The notes under the pieces: model-generated
The model's input: the letters and a program-made list of their open reading frames with translations, nothing else
Databases searched by the model: none
Told to the model about the DNA's origin: nothing
Part shown: one piece after another, positions 38,030 to 52,300 of the stretch
Layout of the letters: every line of letters starts with the position of its first letter
How positions within the stretch are numbered: position 1 is the stretch's first letter
Translations under genes and position numbers: made by a program
Assembly: GCA_035772405.1 (NCBI GenBank)
Contig: JAYKKM010000048.1
Location: forward strand, 248,001-312,000
Source of the DNA: Chrysogorgia sp. JL179-B06
Taxonomy: Eukaryota > Cnidaria > Anthozoa > Scleralcyonacea > Chrysogorgiidae
Length of the DNA: 64,000 nucleotides
Direction: 5' to 3'

Positions 38030-41000
38030 CTGTTATTAAAAAACACTTGATTGTTCACCGGTCCAGTTTCTATTTCAAAAATAAAGAAAATTGGCATCAT
38101 TTCTCCGTTCTTTTTTATTAAAAGGATACTCTCCAGCCAAAATACAAATGCAGTTCATATGAAAGATCTTACTGACTTTAGTTTATTTCCAAAATTTCAG
38201 CATTCCTATCAATTTAGTTAAGAAGATATGGCTAAAAAATATGGTTAAAAAAATTTGAGGATTTTGACGCCATATTTGTTTTGAAATATGACGTCATTGA
38301 GTGCTTCTTTATCGGCAGTGGAGTTGTTTTGATGGCGATCACATAGTAATAGCTGTTGTGAATGCTCTTTGGACGAAAATTAGTCGAAATAAACTATTTA
38401 GTTCCTCATACAGGAAAGTAGAGGAGTTTCTTAGGCATAATACGAGAATGAATCACTCAGTAACGTCATATTTGAGAAACAAATATGGCGTCGAAATTGG
38501 ACAAACTCTCCAACTTCATTATTATATTTTCTTAAATAACGTAAACCAATCTGTATGTACAGGTGATAACAAGTTTTTGCACTGTAATAACAGATTTTGG
38601 CACTGTGATAACAAGTTTTTGCACTGTGATAACAAGTTTTTGCACTGTGATAACAGATTTTGGCAAGGGCGTCAATCCTGGGGGGATGTATCCCCCCACT
38701 TTTTGACCAATGTATGATTATCCCCTTCTGACTTTCCGCAAACGATGCAGTCATCCCCCCACTTTCAGACACGGATTTTCGCGCTTGGATTTTGGCACTG
38801 TGATAACAAGTTTTTGCACTGTAATAACAGATTTTTGCACTTGTTTGGGATTAACTGCACTCGAATCAGGTAATCACGGTCGAGAAACATTTTCCTGTAT
38901 ATTATTAAAATGCTAAACACATTGCTCCGAAAAACGCACAAGAAAGAAAGAACATTTATAAAATAGATTTAACATAAAGCCGCTTCCAATTGGCTGTCGT
39001 GTGTTTCTCCATATATGGAGCACGAGAATAATATCGTCATTACCTTTGGCATTGCCAAGCCTGGGGCTTGTTGTGGTCAAGCCATCGATGTTGTGAGTTA
39101 TTGGAGACGATATATCTTTCTTTTTAAACAGGATCTTCTTAGTTTTCTCTAAAGCACTAACGGGCGTGTTTGGTGTGCTGGGTGCAGATTTTTCACGGTC
39201 GGGAGAGTTTGACTTTGTTTTCTTGGTCGCTTTCGATTTTACGTTGGTCTCTTCGCTGCCTAAAATTAAAAAACACAGGGACTTTAAAATCTGCTGAAGC
39301 AAACAACGAACGACAGTTAACTATTACCTCATTGAAAGTTCGAGCTATTTAGGACTAGTGACCACAGTAATTGGCCAAACTAAACTAATAACTTTTATTT
39401 ATACTGGATCATAACCCTATCAGTCATTAAACTGTTCTCCCTAGAGGTCCAGTAAGGGCCACCCTCATTGGTCCAGTGTTATTACAGGGGGGAACCGGAG
39501 TACCCGGTGAAAACCTGGAAGCGCTCTTCTCACTTGCGGCCAAGGCGATAACTGCACTGAGCAGGAATCGAACCCGGGTTGCAAAGGTGAAAGACACGTG
39601 TGCTACCCACTGTGCCACCAACACCCAACACACCAAAGATATTGTGGGCACCCTAGTGCCATCATCTTGTAAGTGTTAGTTCTCTAGTCTAGATGTGTCA
39701 AAGCTTATAAAAAGGTATAATTAAGTGATTAGGGACCGGCATTATTTATGGTCAAGGTGGGGGCGGAAGAGATATAGATTTGGTGCTGGAAAAAAAATTT
39801 ACTGAACCAAATTAAGATCAGAAATTTAACCGTCCCAACCATTTATGGGTAAAGAAAATGTTTTACCCAACTCAAGAAGAAAAAAGTTAGATAAAGCCCA
39901 ATTCCCAGCATATCGTCGATACAAGTTTTAATAACAAACCCAAATAGATATACAGACAGATCCCACTGTAACTTTCAGATTATTATCTCCCTATACAGAG
40001 CAGGAATCCAAGGAAAACAAGGAAAGGAATACAATAACAAAAGCTAATGTGCAATGATGAATGATGACTAAAGAGAACGGATATTGAGATTCCAATTTTA
40101 AATGATGAACTCTTAATTTTTTATGTGAATAGTCATGAAAATTTTGCTACCCAACCCTTCAGAGAAGTGATTCTTTTTTACCCAACATTAGGTCTTAGAA
40201 TTTTCAGTTACCCAACCATTTTCTCTTCGGCCCCCACCCCCCGGCCATAAATAATGACCGCCGTCCCTTGAGAGGTTCATTTCAAACCTTGTTGTTCTTT
40301 GTAAAGTGCAACACGAAGTGCGATGTGATTATGCCAAGATTGAGGAGAAACTCGGATGTATCGAGCAGGGATAATGTGTTTAAATGTCTTTTTACACTCT
40401 TGCTGTGGGTTTGAATTGCCTTGGAATACCTAGATAATTTGAAGGAACACACACATATAACAAAGACACACAGATAATTTTGAGTTTGACGCTCTAACCA
40501 TGGTGTAACCCGTAGTGACTGTTAAGAATGTAAATTATATAGTAAACGACTATGCAAAGAGGCGCGGCTCGTGTGGCTTCGAGAGAGAAAAAACGTTGTT
40601 CGGAGAGGTGACCAGTAGAAGATTTTCACTAATCAAAACCATTAAATAAAGATATACAGACATATCGAGACTGCTGAATTAGCAGTACGTATGTCGCACG
40701 TACGAACTAGTACGCAACGTAGCCTTCGTTCTGTCATCTGAGTCCTGGTAGCTCAATGGTTAGAGCGTCTAACCGGAGATCATGAAGGTTGCGGGTTCGA
40801 TTCCCGTCTGGGGCTCAGAAACATTTTTTGAGTTTGCGTTAAAAAGCTTGAGTAGCAAACAATTTACCATATATCCTTTATTGCTTAGAACGTTTTAAAA
40901 GTGAACACATTGACTGTATATACTTATTAGTTATGTATGTTAGTTATTTTATGTTAGATATCGATCCAGGCTTTAAGTAATAAAAATTAAAATAAAGAAA

Positions 41001-44000
41001 ATAGCAACGCCCACGAGTAAGATCGTCACACATGACCATTTCTTACTTTAGCTTTCCCATGACTCTTGTACGCGCTCCACATGTCCCGCGTGTGGCTGTG
41101 AAGTACTGTGTACGTTTTCACGTATTCTCCGCCATTCTTCTCATAATCAGGTCGACCCTGAATACCAATGGCTGTCACTGAGATAACTTCACCTGAAAGG
41201 AACCAGAATTGGAGAAAATGACGTTACACTTACGTCACACATACGTCACCCTTTACGTCACACGTACGTCACATTAGGTAAAGGTTAAATTGTCGTTTAA
41301 AGGGATACTCCACCCCCAAAACAAGTGTTGCTTAATTTGAAAGTTATTTGTCGCCTTACACGAGAATGGGGATTCGTTTTCTTCTAATTTTTTTAGTTTG
41401 AGAGAAATTTGGCTTTGTTTATCGTATTTGTGGTAAATTGAAGGCCGCCATTTTGTTCTGATTGCGGGCGAATATGCGGTCGCTCCCATTAATTTTTGAC
41501 GTCATTGAGTGATAAACCCTATGAAAAGAAATCCTTCACATAGTATGAATAGAAATGTGCACAATACGCTAAGACCACGTTATTGTCATGCTATTGTAAA
41601 GGCCCTGTTACAGGGTGCAATTTTTCACGCAAACTTTGATTTGTGCGGCGTTGCAGAGTTGCAAGGTGAGGGGTGTTACACGCGTTTGTGCATTTTTTTC
41701 CGATAAAAGCCATTTTGTTTTGCGAGATCACTGGATGACGCGCATGCGTTCGCAGTCGTTGTTATGGAAACATTGCGAGACAAGTTGCTGAAAGGGTGTT
41801 ACACGATGCAACGCTGCAAAAAATTGTTGCAATCGTTGCAGAACGTAGAACCCGATTCTACTTTGTGCAACTTGTCTCGTATCGATTTTGACCATTGCAC
41901 AGCATGGTACACGGTGCAATGGTCCGTGCAACTTGTCTCGCAATGGCGTTGCGAGACCAGTTGCATGAAAAATTGCACCATGTGACAGGGCCTTAAAGGG
42001 TTTCTTTGTATAGTATTTCTATCACTCAATGAAGTCAAAACACGCAGACGTTGAAGTTACAAAGCCTATACGTTAATACCATAATAATAGTAAAACACAG
42101 CATTAGTATAAAGGATTAGAAAACGTAATTGGATTTTTGTTGAAAAAATTGAAAACTATCTAATTGTACCTAAATCGATTTCGAGAAACTGATTTTTATC
42201 GTTCGATTCCGGTCTCCAAGCTCCCGTCATTTCAGTGGTACTCCGCTGATCAAGGGTTCCTTGAGATGGCGGGCTGTCTTGTAATGATGACGATGCTGTG
42301 AACTGACATTTCAATATAACACCTCGGGCGTTGACCAAGGGAGGTGTACCTAGTGTGAAGAGAAGATTGGGTGTGCTGGAAAAACAATGATTATGTCTCG
42401 TTTTTAGCTCGTCTTATGTGATTGGGCTATGGCTTATGTGATTGAGTTATGTCTTATGTCATTGAGCTATAAAGTAAATGGTTTGAACCTAGGAGTATCA
42501 TTAGATGTGTGAAGTTGATAGTCCAAGTTGTTGTAGTCTTGAGAAAGACTATTGTTGGTGACAACAGAAATAGACCTAGACAATAGACCTACTGACAAAC
42601 AATACACACGCGCTTAACGCATGATTATGACACAAACAACCGATGACGAACAATATTGTCCCACGCTTAACGCATGACGCAACACCCACTCACACTAATA
42701 AGCCAGCTCGTAATGTCGACTGTGCATCAAAATGACGCGTTCTGCGTCGCGATAAAACTTATTTCAATTCATAACATCAGGCTGGGGAATTCAGTATAAC
42801 GAATTTCCAAGTGTAAATAGAAATGCAAATGTCTATTGTGGTTTTGAAATTACTTTAATTGAAATAAGTTTTATCCCGACGCAGAACACGTCATTTTTAT
42901 GCGCAGTCGACATTACGAACTGGCTTATTATGACACAAACAAACGATGACGGAATGAACCAGACGTATAAATGCATATATACGTCTCCTCTTTTTTCCTT
43001 CACCATAAATCCTTAGAACATGTAGTTTAATCGAGTGAAATGCCAAATATTACTTGTAATATACCCAGAATATCTTATCCCAGCATATACAGAACTCGTG
43101 ACTAGGCTCTCGGCAACGGCTTCCATAGCTCAGTGGTCAGAGCACTGCACTAGCATCGCAGGTTCAATTCCAGCCGGAAGGCCTTGAAGTTGCATTTTTC
43201 GCAACTGGTCCCGGTTTGGTCTTAAAATGTATATATTCCAACACTCGAAATTTTCCTTCACCATAAATCCTTAGAGTATATATATATATATATATAGATA
43301 GGCAAACTCTGACAAAGACGCTTTACTTGACTCTGAAGATGACCACTGCTGAGGTCATCAAAACGTCAGTCACCAGCAATAGTCTTTCTCAAGACTACAA
43401 CAACCTGGACGATCAACTTCACACATTGAGTCATAGTATCATTGAGCTATGTTGAGTCTAATTCAAATTTTATAATCTAGTGCGTTTATCACCTCCATCA
43501 ACATCACACTGTTGTCCACTTGCGACATTCCCTGTGCTCGCAACGCCCTCTGGGATTTTAAACGGCTTTTCTTGAGACTCATCGGCAGACATTTTGTTTT
43601 GTTCTCCTTTCATTCGCGTCACAGTCTTTGGCAAAGGTGCTGGACGTCGCTTCTTCTCCTGATGTGTGGTATTGAGTGGTGATGGACTACGAGTCTGCGT
43701 ATTGATATTCAATAAGTTCTCTTTATCTGTTGAATTTTTTATGTCTGCTTCCTTTGGCTTAAACGGGTTTGAGGTTTTCATTTTTTTAATTGATTTTTGG
43801 CGCACAACCTCGTCTTCAATATCTATAACTGAAACATATCCACCATCATCTGCGATGATATAGTCGTCGCTTGGGATCGCCTCATATCCTGGTTCGCTTC
43901 CATTGAAGGTGATTGTTGGTGAAGATTGTTCTGAAATTAGAGGATCATTTTTTTGTCTTGATTTTTAACGGTTAGGGTTAGGATTTGGGTTATAATTAGA

Positions 44001-45009
44001 GTTTATGTTAGAATTATTGTTACGATTACTGACTGCCGGTCATATAGTTTCTAGAGGTCTAGTAAGGACCATCTCTTATGTGTCTAGTGTTAGTGTAGGA
44101 GGAAACCAGAGTACCTGGATAACACTATCAGTTACAACTAAACTGTTCTTTCTAGAGGTCTAGTAAGGACCATCTCTTATGGGTCTAGTGTTAGTGTAGG
44201 AGGAAACCAGAGTACCTGGATAACACTATCAGTTACAACTAAACTGTTCTTCCTAGAGGTCTAGTAAGGACCATCTCTTATGGGTCTAGTGTTAGTGTAG
44301 GAGGAAACCAGAGTACCTGGATAACACTATCAGTTACAACTAAACTGTTCTTCCTAGAGGTCTAGTAAGGACCATCTCTTATGGGTCTAGTGTTAGTGTA
44401 GGAGGAAACCAGAGTACCTGGATAACACTATCAGTTACAACTAAACTGTTCTTCCTAGAGGTCTAGTAAGGACCATCTCTTATAGGTCTAGTGGATAACA
44501 CTATCAGTTACAACTAAACTGTTCTTTCTAGAGGTCTAGTAAGGATCATCTCTTATGGGTCTAGTGTAAAAATATTACCTGTAGGAAAGCAATAACCATC
44601 GTCATCATCATCAACATCATCATCATTCTCTTCACTTTCTTCATTAAACTCCCCAAGGGAAACTGATCCATGTTTATTCTTTACAATCTCCATCCACCTC
44701 GCCATTTCTCTCTGGCTATTAGCAACAAATGTATGACGTGTTCCACTATTTTCTTCAATATAAAATAAATACTGCTGTGTGGAATTTTGGCCAGCAGGGA
44801 CTGCGTGGCAGCTATCCAGCGGTATCACGATCTCAATGGAGTTGTCCATGATGTTACGGTAACAGTATAGCTGACGATTACGGACCAAACACCAGAGCTT
44901 AGTGAGGTTGTTGTTTACGTCATCTTGTTTGTAAATATCTCCAATAACTGCCACGTCTTGACCATCGTCACCAAGAAACGTTTTCTTAAACCACCTTAAC
45001 ACAACATAC

Positions 45010-45045
<36 letters not shown>

Positions 45046-46284
45046 CATAATCAGACAATACATAGACGTATCCTCAGAAAAATGATTCTGAGTCCCGGAC
45101 AGGAATCGAACCAGACGTACCTGAATAACACTATCAGTTACAACTAAACTGTTCTTGCTAGAGGTTTAGTAAGGACCATCTCTTATGGGTCTAGTGTTAG
45201 TACAAGAGGAAACCAGAGTACCTGGATAACACTATCATGCTACAACTAAACTGTTCTTGCTAGAGGTTTAGTAAGGACCATCTCTTATGGGTCTAGTGTT
45301 AGTGTAGGAAGAAACCAGAGTACCTGGATAACACTATCAGTTACAACTAAACTGTTCTTGCTAGAGGTTTAGTAAGGACCATCTCTTATGGGTCTAGTGT
45401 TAGTGTAGGAAGAAACCAGAGTACCTGGATAACACTATCAGTTACAACTAAACTGTTCTTGCTAGAGGTTTAGTAAGGACCATCTCTTATGGGTCTAGTG
45501 TTAGTGTAGGAAGAAACCAGAGTACCTGGATAACACTATCATGCTACAACTAAACTGTTCTTCCTAGAGATCTAGTAAAGATCATCTCTTATGGGTCTAA
45601 TGTTGGTGTAGGAGGAAACCAGAGTACCTGGATAACACTATCAGTAACACTATCAGTTACAACTAAATAGTTTTTCCTAGAGGTCTAGTGAGGACCCTCT
45701 CTTATGGGTCTGATCTAGTGTTAGTAGAGGTCATAACCAGTGTACCTCAATAATTTAATTCTGCGTTTTGTCGACTTTCTTTTTCTCGTTCGGGTCAATG
45801 TATTGGACTTTTCATCTGCTGAAGACGAGAGCCTGTCATTCAACCCAACCAAAGCATCGTCATCGTCATCATCATCGTCATCATCGTCATCATCGTTGTT
45901 GTCGTCGCTGTTGTGTGAGACAATGTTGGTGACAGCCTCCGATGAACCAGACATATCAACAACGTAAGTCTTGTTAAAAAGAATGTTATAAAATAAGTTA
46001 TAAAATAATTGAGTGAAAACACAAATAGTTTTAATGAAATGAAAGTTTTAAAAACCGAGAAGTTAATATGTTATATATATTTTATTTTTTATTTATTTTT
46101 TTTTTTATTTAGCTTTGCCTTACATGATTACAATATGTCAATACATTCATACAAATACAAGTTAGAAGGCGGGAAAACCGCAACAGCTGAAGACCAATTA
46201 CTGCGGATCCATTATTACTATATTGCTATATTACTATATATTACAAAAAACTGAACAGGAAAAAGAAAACAAGTATACAAGTAA

Positions 46285-46359
<75 letters not shown>

Positions 46360-49300
46360 AACAAGCAAACAAACAAACATTTAATGGTCAGTCCTGAATC
46401 TTGCTAATAGGTTCTGTAGAAAAAGAAAAATTTCGTTTTGGCAAGTAAAAATTTCAGTTTGGATCTGGTGGTTGCCAGGGTCCACTGACGGTCTTCCAAT
46501 CATTTGTACTCGTTGAGATGAATTTCTCAGTTTGGTCAAGACAACTATTCGTCTTGGCTCAGCTTTCTACAGGCATGTTGGTAATAATGATGTAATGATT
46601 TGGTGTAAGTGTGAGCCATCTAATTGACTAACACAGTAACACTAATTAACCCTAATCCTAACCCCCCGCCTGCAGTTTCATCCTAACCCCCTGAGGGTAA
46701 TGATTAGGTTTATGGTTAGGATTAGAGCTGGCCAATCATATGGCTCACTCTTACTATACACCAAACCATTACGTCATTATTACGAGATATAATATGAAGA
46801 TCTGAGGGACTCATCGTCCTAAACGTCGTCCATGAATATACGTAAGTACTCTGACTTAAAGTGCCCATAACCTCAAATTTTTTTATTGTCTTATTTGGAA
46901 GAACTTTTAAAATGATAAAGTAACTACTTTTGAAGATTTTCGATTCTTCGCTTTCTTTTTGAGATATATCAGTTTGTTTGATATGGAAATGTCCGGAATT
47001 TACGTCACACATGCATAATGACTTATTGGAGAAATGTGTGTATCTCTTTCATTCTCGAACGAAATCCTTTAAAATCAAGAAGTTTGGTGTTGTGGGAGAA
47101 ACACGCGCACGTGTTATTCACACTTTAGTGTTCTTATTTGATGAACGCAAAGATATATAACATTCTCTGATAACTCATTATGTATGTGTGACGTAAATTC
47201 CGGACATTTGCATATCAAACAAACTGATATATCTCAAAAAGAAAGCGAAGAAACGAAAATCTTCAAAAGAAGTTACTTTATCATTTTAAAAGTTCTTCCA
47301 AATAAAACAATAAAATATTTTGAGGTTAGGGGCACTTTAAGTATTTTTCAACACATTGAAGTTCTCTTCTTTCTCTTATCAATATTATATCCAGTTCTTT
47401 TATCATTATTACGAACCTATTAGCTTGCTAATCATCCTGAATTACGTTCTCTTTAGTTTAAAGTTTGAGTGGCCATAGCTTTTTAGACGTTTTTGATGTT
47501 TTAAATGTACGACCGCCTCAGGATTATCAGTTTTTAACTGTATAACGCAACGAGATTGTTTTAGGTATAAATTATTTTACCTCAACCACAAGAGGACTTT
47601 GAGTTGTTATTTTTTTATGTTTGCACATTTCATCTTTCACAAGCGAACCCTTGGAACCTGTATCTTTGATTCCTTTCTCATCTCTTACTTCAGTTTTTTC
47701 TTTCTCGTCAATATCTAATGCCTCGTCTATTATTTTATTTTCTCTTTCTCCATTCTCTTTCTCGTCGTCTTCTTCATCTTCCTCAATGGTTGTGCTAAAA
47801 ACTTTCATATCTTGTCTTTTCTGTTTCTTCTCATTTCGTCGACTTTTTCCTGAGTTGTTAAAACTCTTCCCATCTACGTCATCTCGACCGCTCGCCCGGC
47901 ACAAAGCCCGTATCCATGCCCGGAGATTTCTCTCGATACCGGCAGAAAACACCCACGGTGTAGAACCCACTTGTGTCAAGCGGAACACGGGGGACTCCGT
48001 GTAGGCATCATCCAATGAGATCTCACAACAAGGCACAAGCAATACATCATAAGCGAGCTCTTGAGGATTCTGGGAAGGAAACATGCATAAGTGTTGATCT
48101 TGAAGGACACACCACCATTCCTTCCCAGAATGCTTTTCTTGTAAAATTCCCGAATGATCCGGCTCTGTGAGATCATCCAATGTAATGTCGAATAGTGTTG
48201 AGCTGTCTCGCTTCCGGCGTCGGCGTTCGACTTCCGGTTTGGCGCTATTTACTTCAGGTTTACTTCGGTGATTTATTTCCGGTTTAATATGTTTTACTTC
48301 CGGTTTTATATCTTTGTTTATACTACGATTGTTATTGACATCATCGAGAACCTGAAAGTAGTTTTCTTTTAGAGAGTTTAAGTCGTTTTCATCTTCACCA
48401 TTATCGAGATTATCATACTAAGATGAACATTGAAAAAAAGGATTTATTAACTGGTTAATATAATTTATTACTGCTATCTTATATTTGACAGTGAGGATTT
48501 CGTTTTAAAATTTAGAGATTATTGTAGCCGTTATAATATATATGATGAAATGATGGTGATAATGAAATGATGAAATGATGGTGATATGATGGTGGTGATG
48601 ATGGTGATGATGATGGTGATGATGACGATGGTGATAATGATGATGATGATGATGATGGTGATGATGGTGATGATGATGGTGATGATGGTGATGATGATGG
48701 TGATGATGATGATGGTGATGATGATGGTGATGATGATGGTGATGATGATGATGGTGATGATGGTGATGATGGTGATGGTAATAATGATAATGATAATGAT
48801 GATGATGATGATGGTGATGATAATAATGTTGATGATGATGGTGGTGATGATGATGATAATGATGATGGTGATAATGATGTTGATGATGATGGTGATGATG
48901 GTGATAATGATGATGATGGTGATGATGGTGATAATGATGATGGTGGTGATGATGGTGATAATGATGATAATGGTGATGATGATGATGATGGTGATGATGA
49001 TGGTGATGATGGTGATGATGGTGATGATGATGATGATAATGGTGATGATGGTGATGATAGTGATGATGATAATGATGATGATAATGATAATAATGATGAT
49101 GATAACGTTGATGATAGTGATGATGATGATGATTGTGATAATGATGGTGATGATGATAGTGATGATAATGATGATAACGATGGTGATGATGATAGTGATG
49201 GTGATGATAGTGATGATGATGGTGATGATAGTGATAATGATGGTGATAATGATGATGATGTTAGTGATAATGATGATGATGATAATAATGATAATGATGA

Positions 49301-52300
49301 TAGTGATGATAGTGATGATGATGGTGATGATAGTGATGATGATAGTGATGATGATAATGATGATGATAATGATGATCATGGTGATGTAGTGATGATGGTG
49401 ATAATGATAATTAATGATAATGATGATGGTGATAATGACAATGATATTTCAAGAAAGTGGAATGAAATATTTACTCACCACATCCAGATTTTGGGTGAGA
49501 TCTGATGTTGATCTTGATGCAGATAACCCTGTACTTGCTTTCGGATTTATACAATCCATAGATCTTGATAAACCAGAGTGAAGAGGTTTCAGGAAATTCT
49601 CAGTTGGACTGTGCTCATTTTTCAGAATTGTTAAGATAATTTCTATCGACGATAAACAAGATCTGAGTTTATCTCTGCCAGGTTCATGAAGAGGTTCATC
49701 AGCCAGAACGTCAACAAGCGAGGTTTTCATTTTAGACAGTAATTCAGAGATCTCTGGTGGATTAAAATACAAAAAATTAATATGCTTCTTTTCAAGGGCT
49801 GAGCACAATCCATTTAACCCTTACCCCTTAACCAAATAATAATCCTAACCGGCATAAAACTAACCATAAAACTAACACTAACCATAACCCTAGAACCGAT
49901 GATGACGTTATCTATTAACAAGATGCAAATAAGCTTCTGAATGACGGTGGTTTATTTTACCAGAAGCCTCCGAATGACGGTGGTTTATTACCAGAAGCTT
50001 ATTTGCATCTTGTTAATAGATAACGTCATCATCGGTTCTATTATTATTATTATTATTATCGAATTTTTACAGAGGATAAACATTTCAGGGTATAAATAGG
50101 GGTATAAATAGGGATCCTAACTTTACAACGATCAACACTGATGAAGATTGGAGACACTAGATTCGAGTGTTGAAACGTTGCGTCATGGACAGTAACTTTT
50201 AAAGGTTTATTATTATTATTATTAAAGTCTTTATTATCAATAGACACAACAGACGAGTGACTTTACAAGGAATAGTAAATTACATACATACTAATTATTA
50301 AAATAATGTTAGTTAAAATCTATTTACAATATTTAATATATATCAAAAATAGTTAAAAAGACATCTGTTTAAAAATGATCGTTTATATCTTTCAGTTCTA
50401 ACTTTTTTTAAATATTTTTTAAATATTTTTGCCCATATATTATAAATTGTAAAATATTGACATTATTATTTTTAATTACTGATATGGCTAGGGGCCTACC
50501 AGAAACCTGGACAGGCTTTTATTCAAGACCCCTAGTTAAAATGTTGAATGTATTGTTTTCTATTTACAGTCAAACAAATTCAAATAAATTTAAAATTTTA
50601 TAGGTATTTACAGTTAAAGGAAAGAAAGGAAAGAATTATATATTAAATTGGATTAATAGCAACCTTGTACCCAGGATCTCATCTCCGTGGAGACAAGATC
50701 CCGGGTACGAGGTTGGATTAAGAGATGTGCTGCCTGCGTAAGCAGGGTTTTGAATATAGCTTGGCTAAAGTTTGGCAATATAATTGAATATAACTGCCAG
50801 ATTCCAACCAAACCACAGTAAACAAAACTATCAACAGTACAATATATTACATTGTATAATTGATTAATTATGTGAGATTTGAAGGATTTGTAAGAAGTGT
50901 TTTTTTTATCATATTCCTGTATCATTTTATCATTTTATTATTTTATCATTTTTTATCAACTTTCGGGAGGATGAACGCGTGTTCTCGTTCTCTAAGTACT
51001 CTCTGTCTTTTTGGAGGAAGTAATTCATAATAAAACATGTTCAGGGTCATTTGATATCTTCTTAAATAAGTCTCTCTCTTCAATCAGGCCGGACATTTTA
51101 ATGTTTTTTGACGTATCCATATCGATGAGTTCGCCTGAAAAACCTATCAATGCGATCCAAGTATTTGTTTTGCAAGGCGGAATAAGAACTATAAAGACTT
51201 TAATAATAATAAAGACTTTAATAATAATAAAGACTTTAATGATAATAAAGACTTTAATAATAATAATATATAGTTTTACTATAGGCGACAAAGACTAGTT
51301 GTCTTTTAAGATGCCAAAACGAATCAGATATCGAACGTTTACTTCGTGTATACTTAGTCTTTAGAAACTACGGCTTCGTGATAGAAACTACAGATGGCAG
51401 CTGGTGGTCTCTCTAAGATGGCCGCCGTATCATGTTTCTTTGTTTTGGCTTCACTTTTCGCAGCATGACTCAAAACGACCTTTCTATCTTTAAAAAAGTA
51501 GAGTGCTGCGTAGACAGTGTTTTGAATATATAGCAAAGTGAAAAGGTGGTAAACTGCCAAGATTCGTAGTGACGAGATACTGACGTTTCGAGCGGAGCCC
51601 TTCATCAGAGTAAGACCAAGACTTTCTGTCTTTGTTTGGTCTTTATTTTTCGTAATAGCCTTCACGTGTTATTAAATTATTCCACAGACAAACACAACGA
51701 CAAAGACAACATGACAGCTGCATATATTAACATAAGATGTCGTTGCTGATCTCAAAATCACTTTGTATCGAAGTCGAAATTGAATTTGTAACAGGCCATC
51801 AAGCTAGTGCAGAGAGGCTGGTCATTTATATGATGAATATAAATACTGAGTGTTTTGCTAGCGTGCGTGCAGTTGGTTGTAATTTTAAGCACGTCTGCAC
51901 GCAGCCGCAGGTAAAGAGTATTTATATTTGGCTGTCAAACAACGCAAACACATTAGTTGACAACTTGACAACTACAAGTACGGGAAGTTAGAGATAACTT
52001 AAATGAAGGAAGGATCGATTGTAACTGATAACTTTTGAGCCTTCGTTGACAAGTAAAACTGTAGGAGTTTTTGGGGATCTGATCTGTAAAAGTTCATTAA
52101 TTACAAAGTAGAAGATATACGAGTCATGGGTTATTAATAGGGACCTTTAGATTGAGTACGAGGACAAACTTTTCTGCGCAGTGGAGAAACAACAATAGAA
52201 AAGAACCATGCGCAATGGTAAACTCGTCTTCGTACTCGTCCTCGTCCTCAAATCTAAAGGTCTCTAGTATTTACAGCGCCTCATTGAAAAGCACTCCGGT

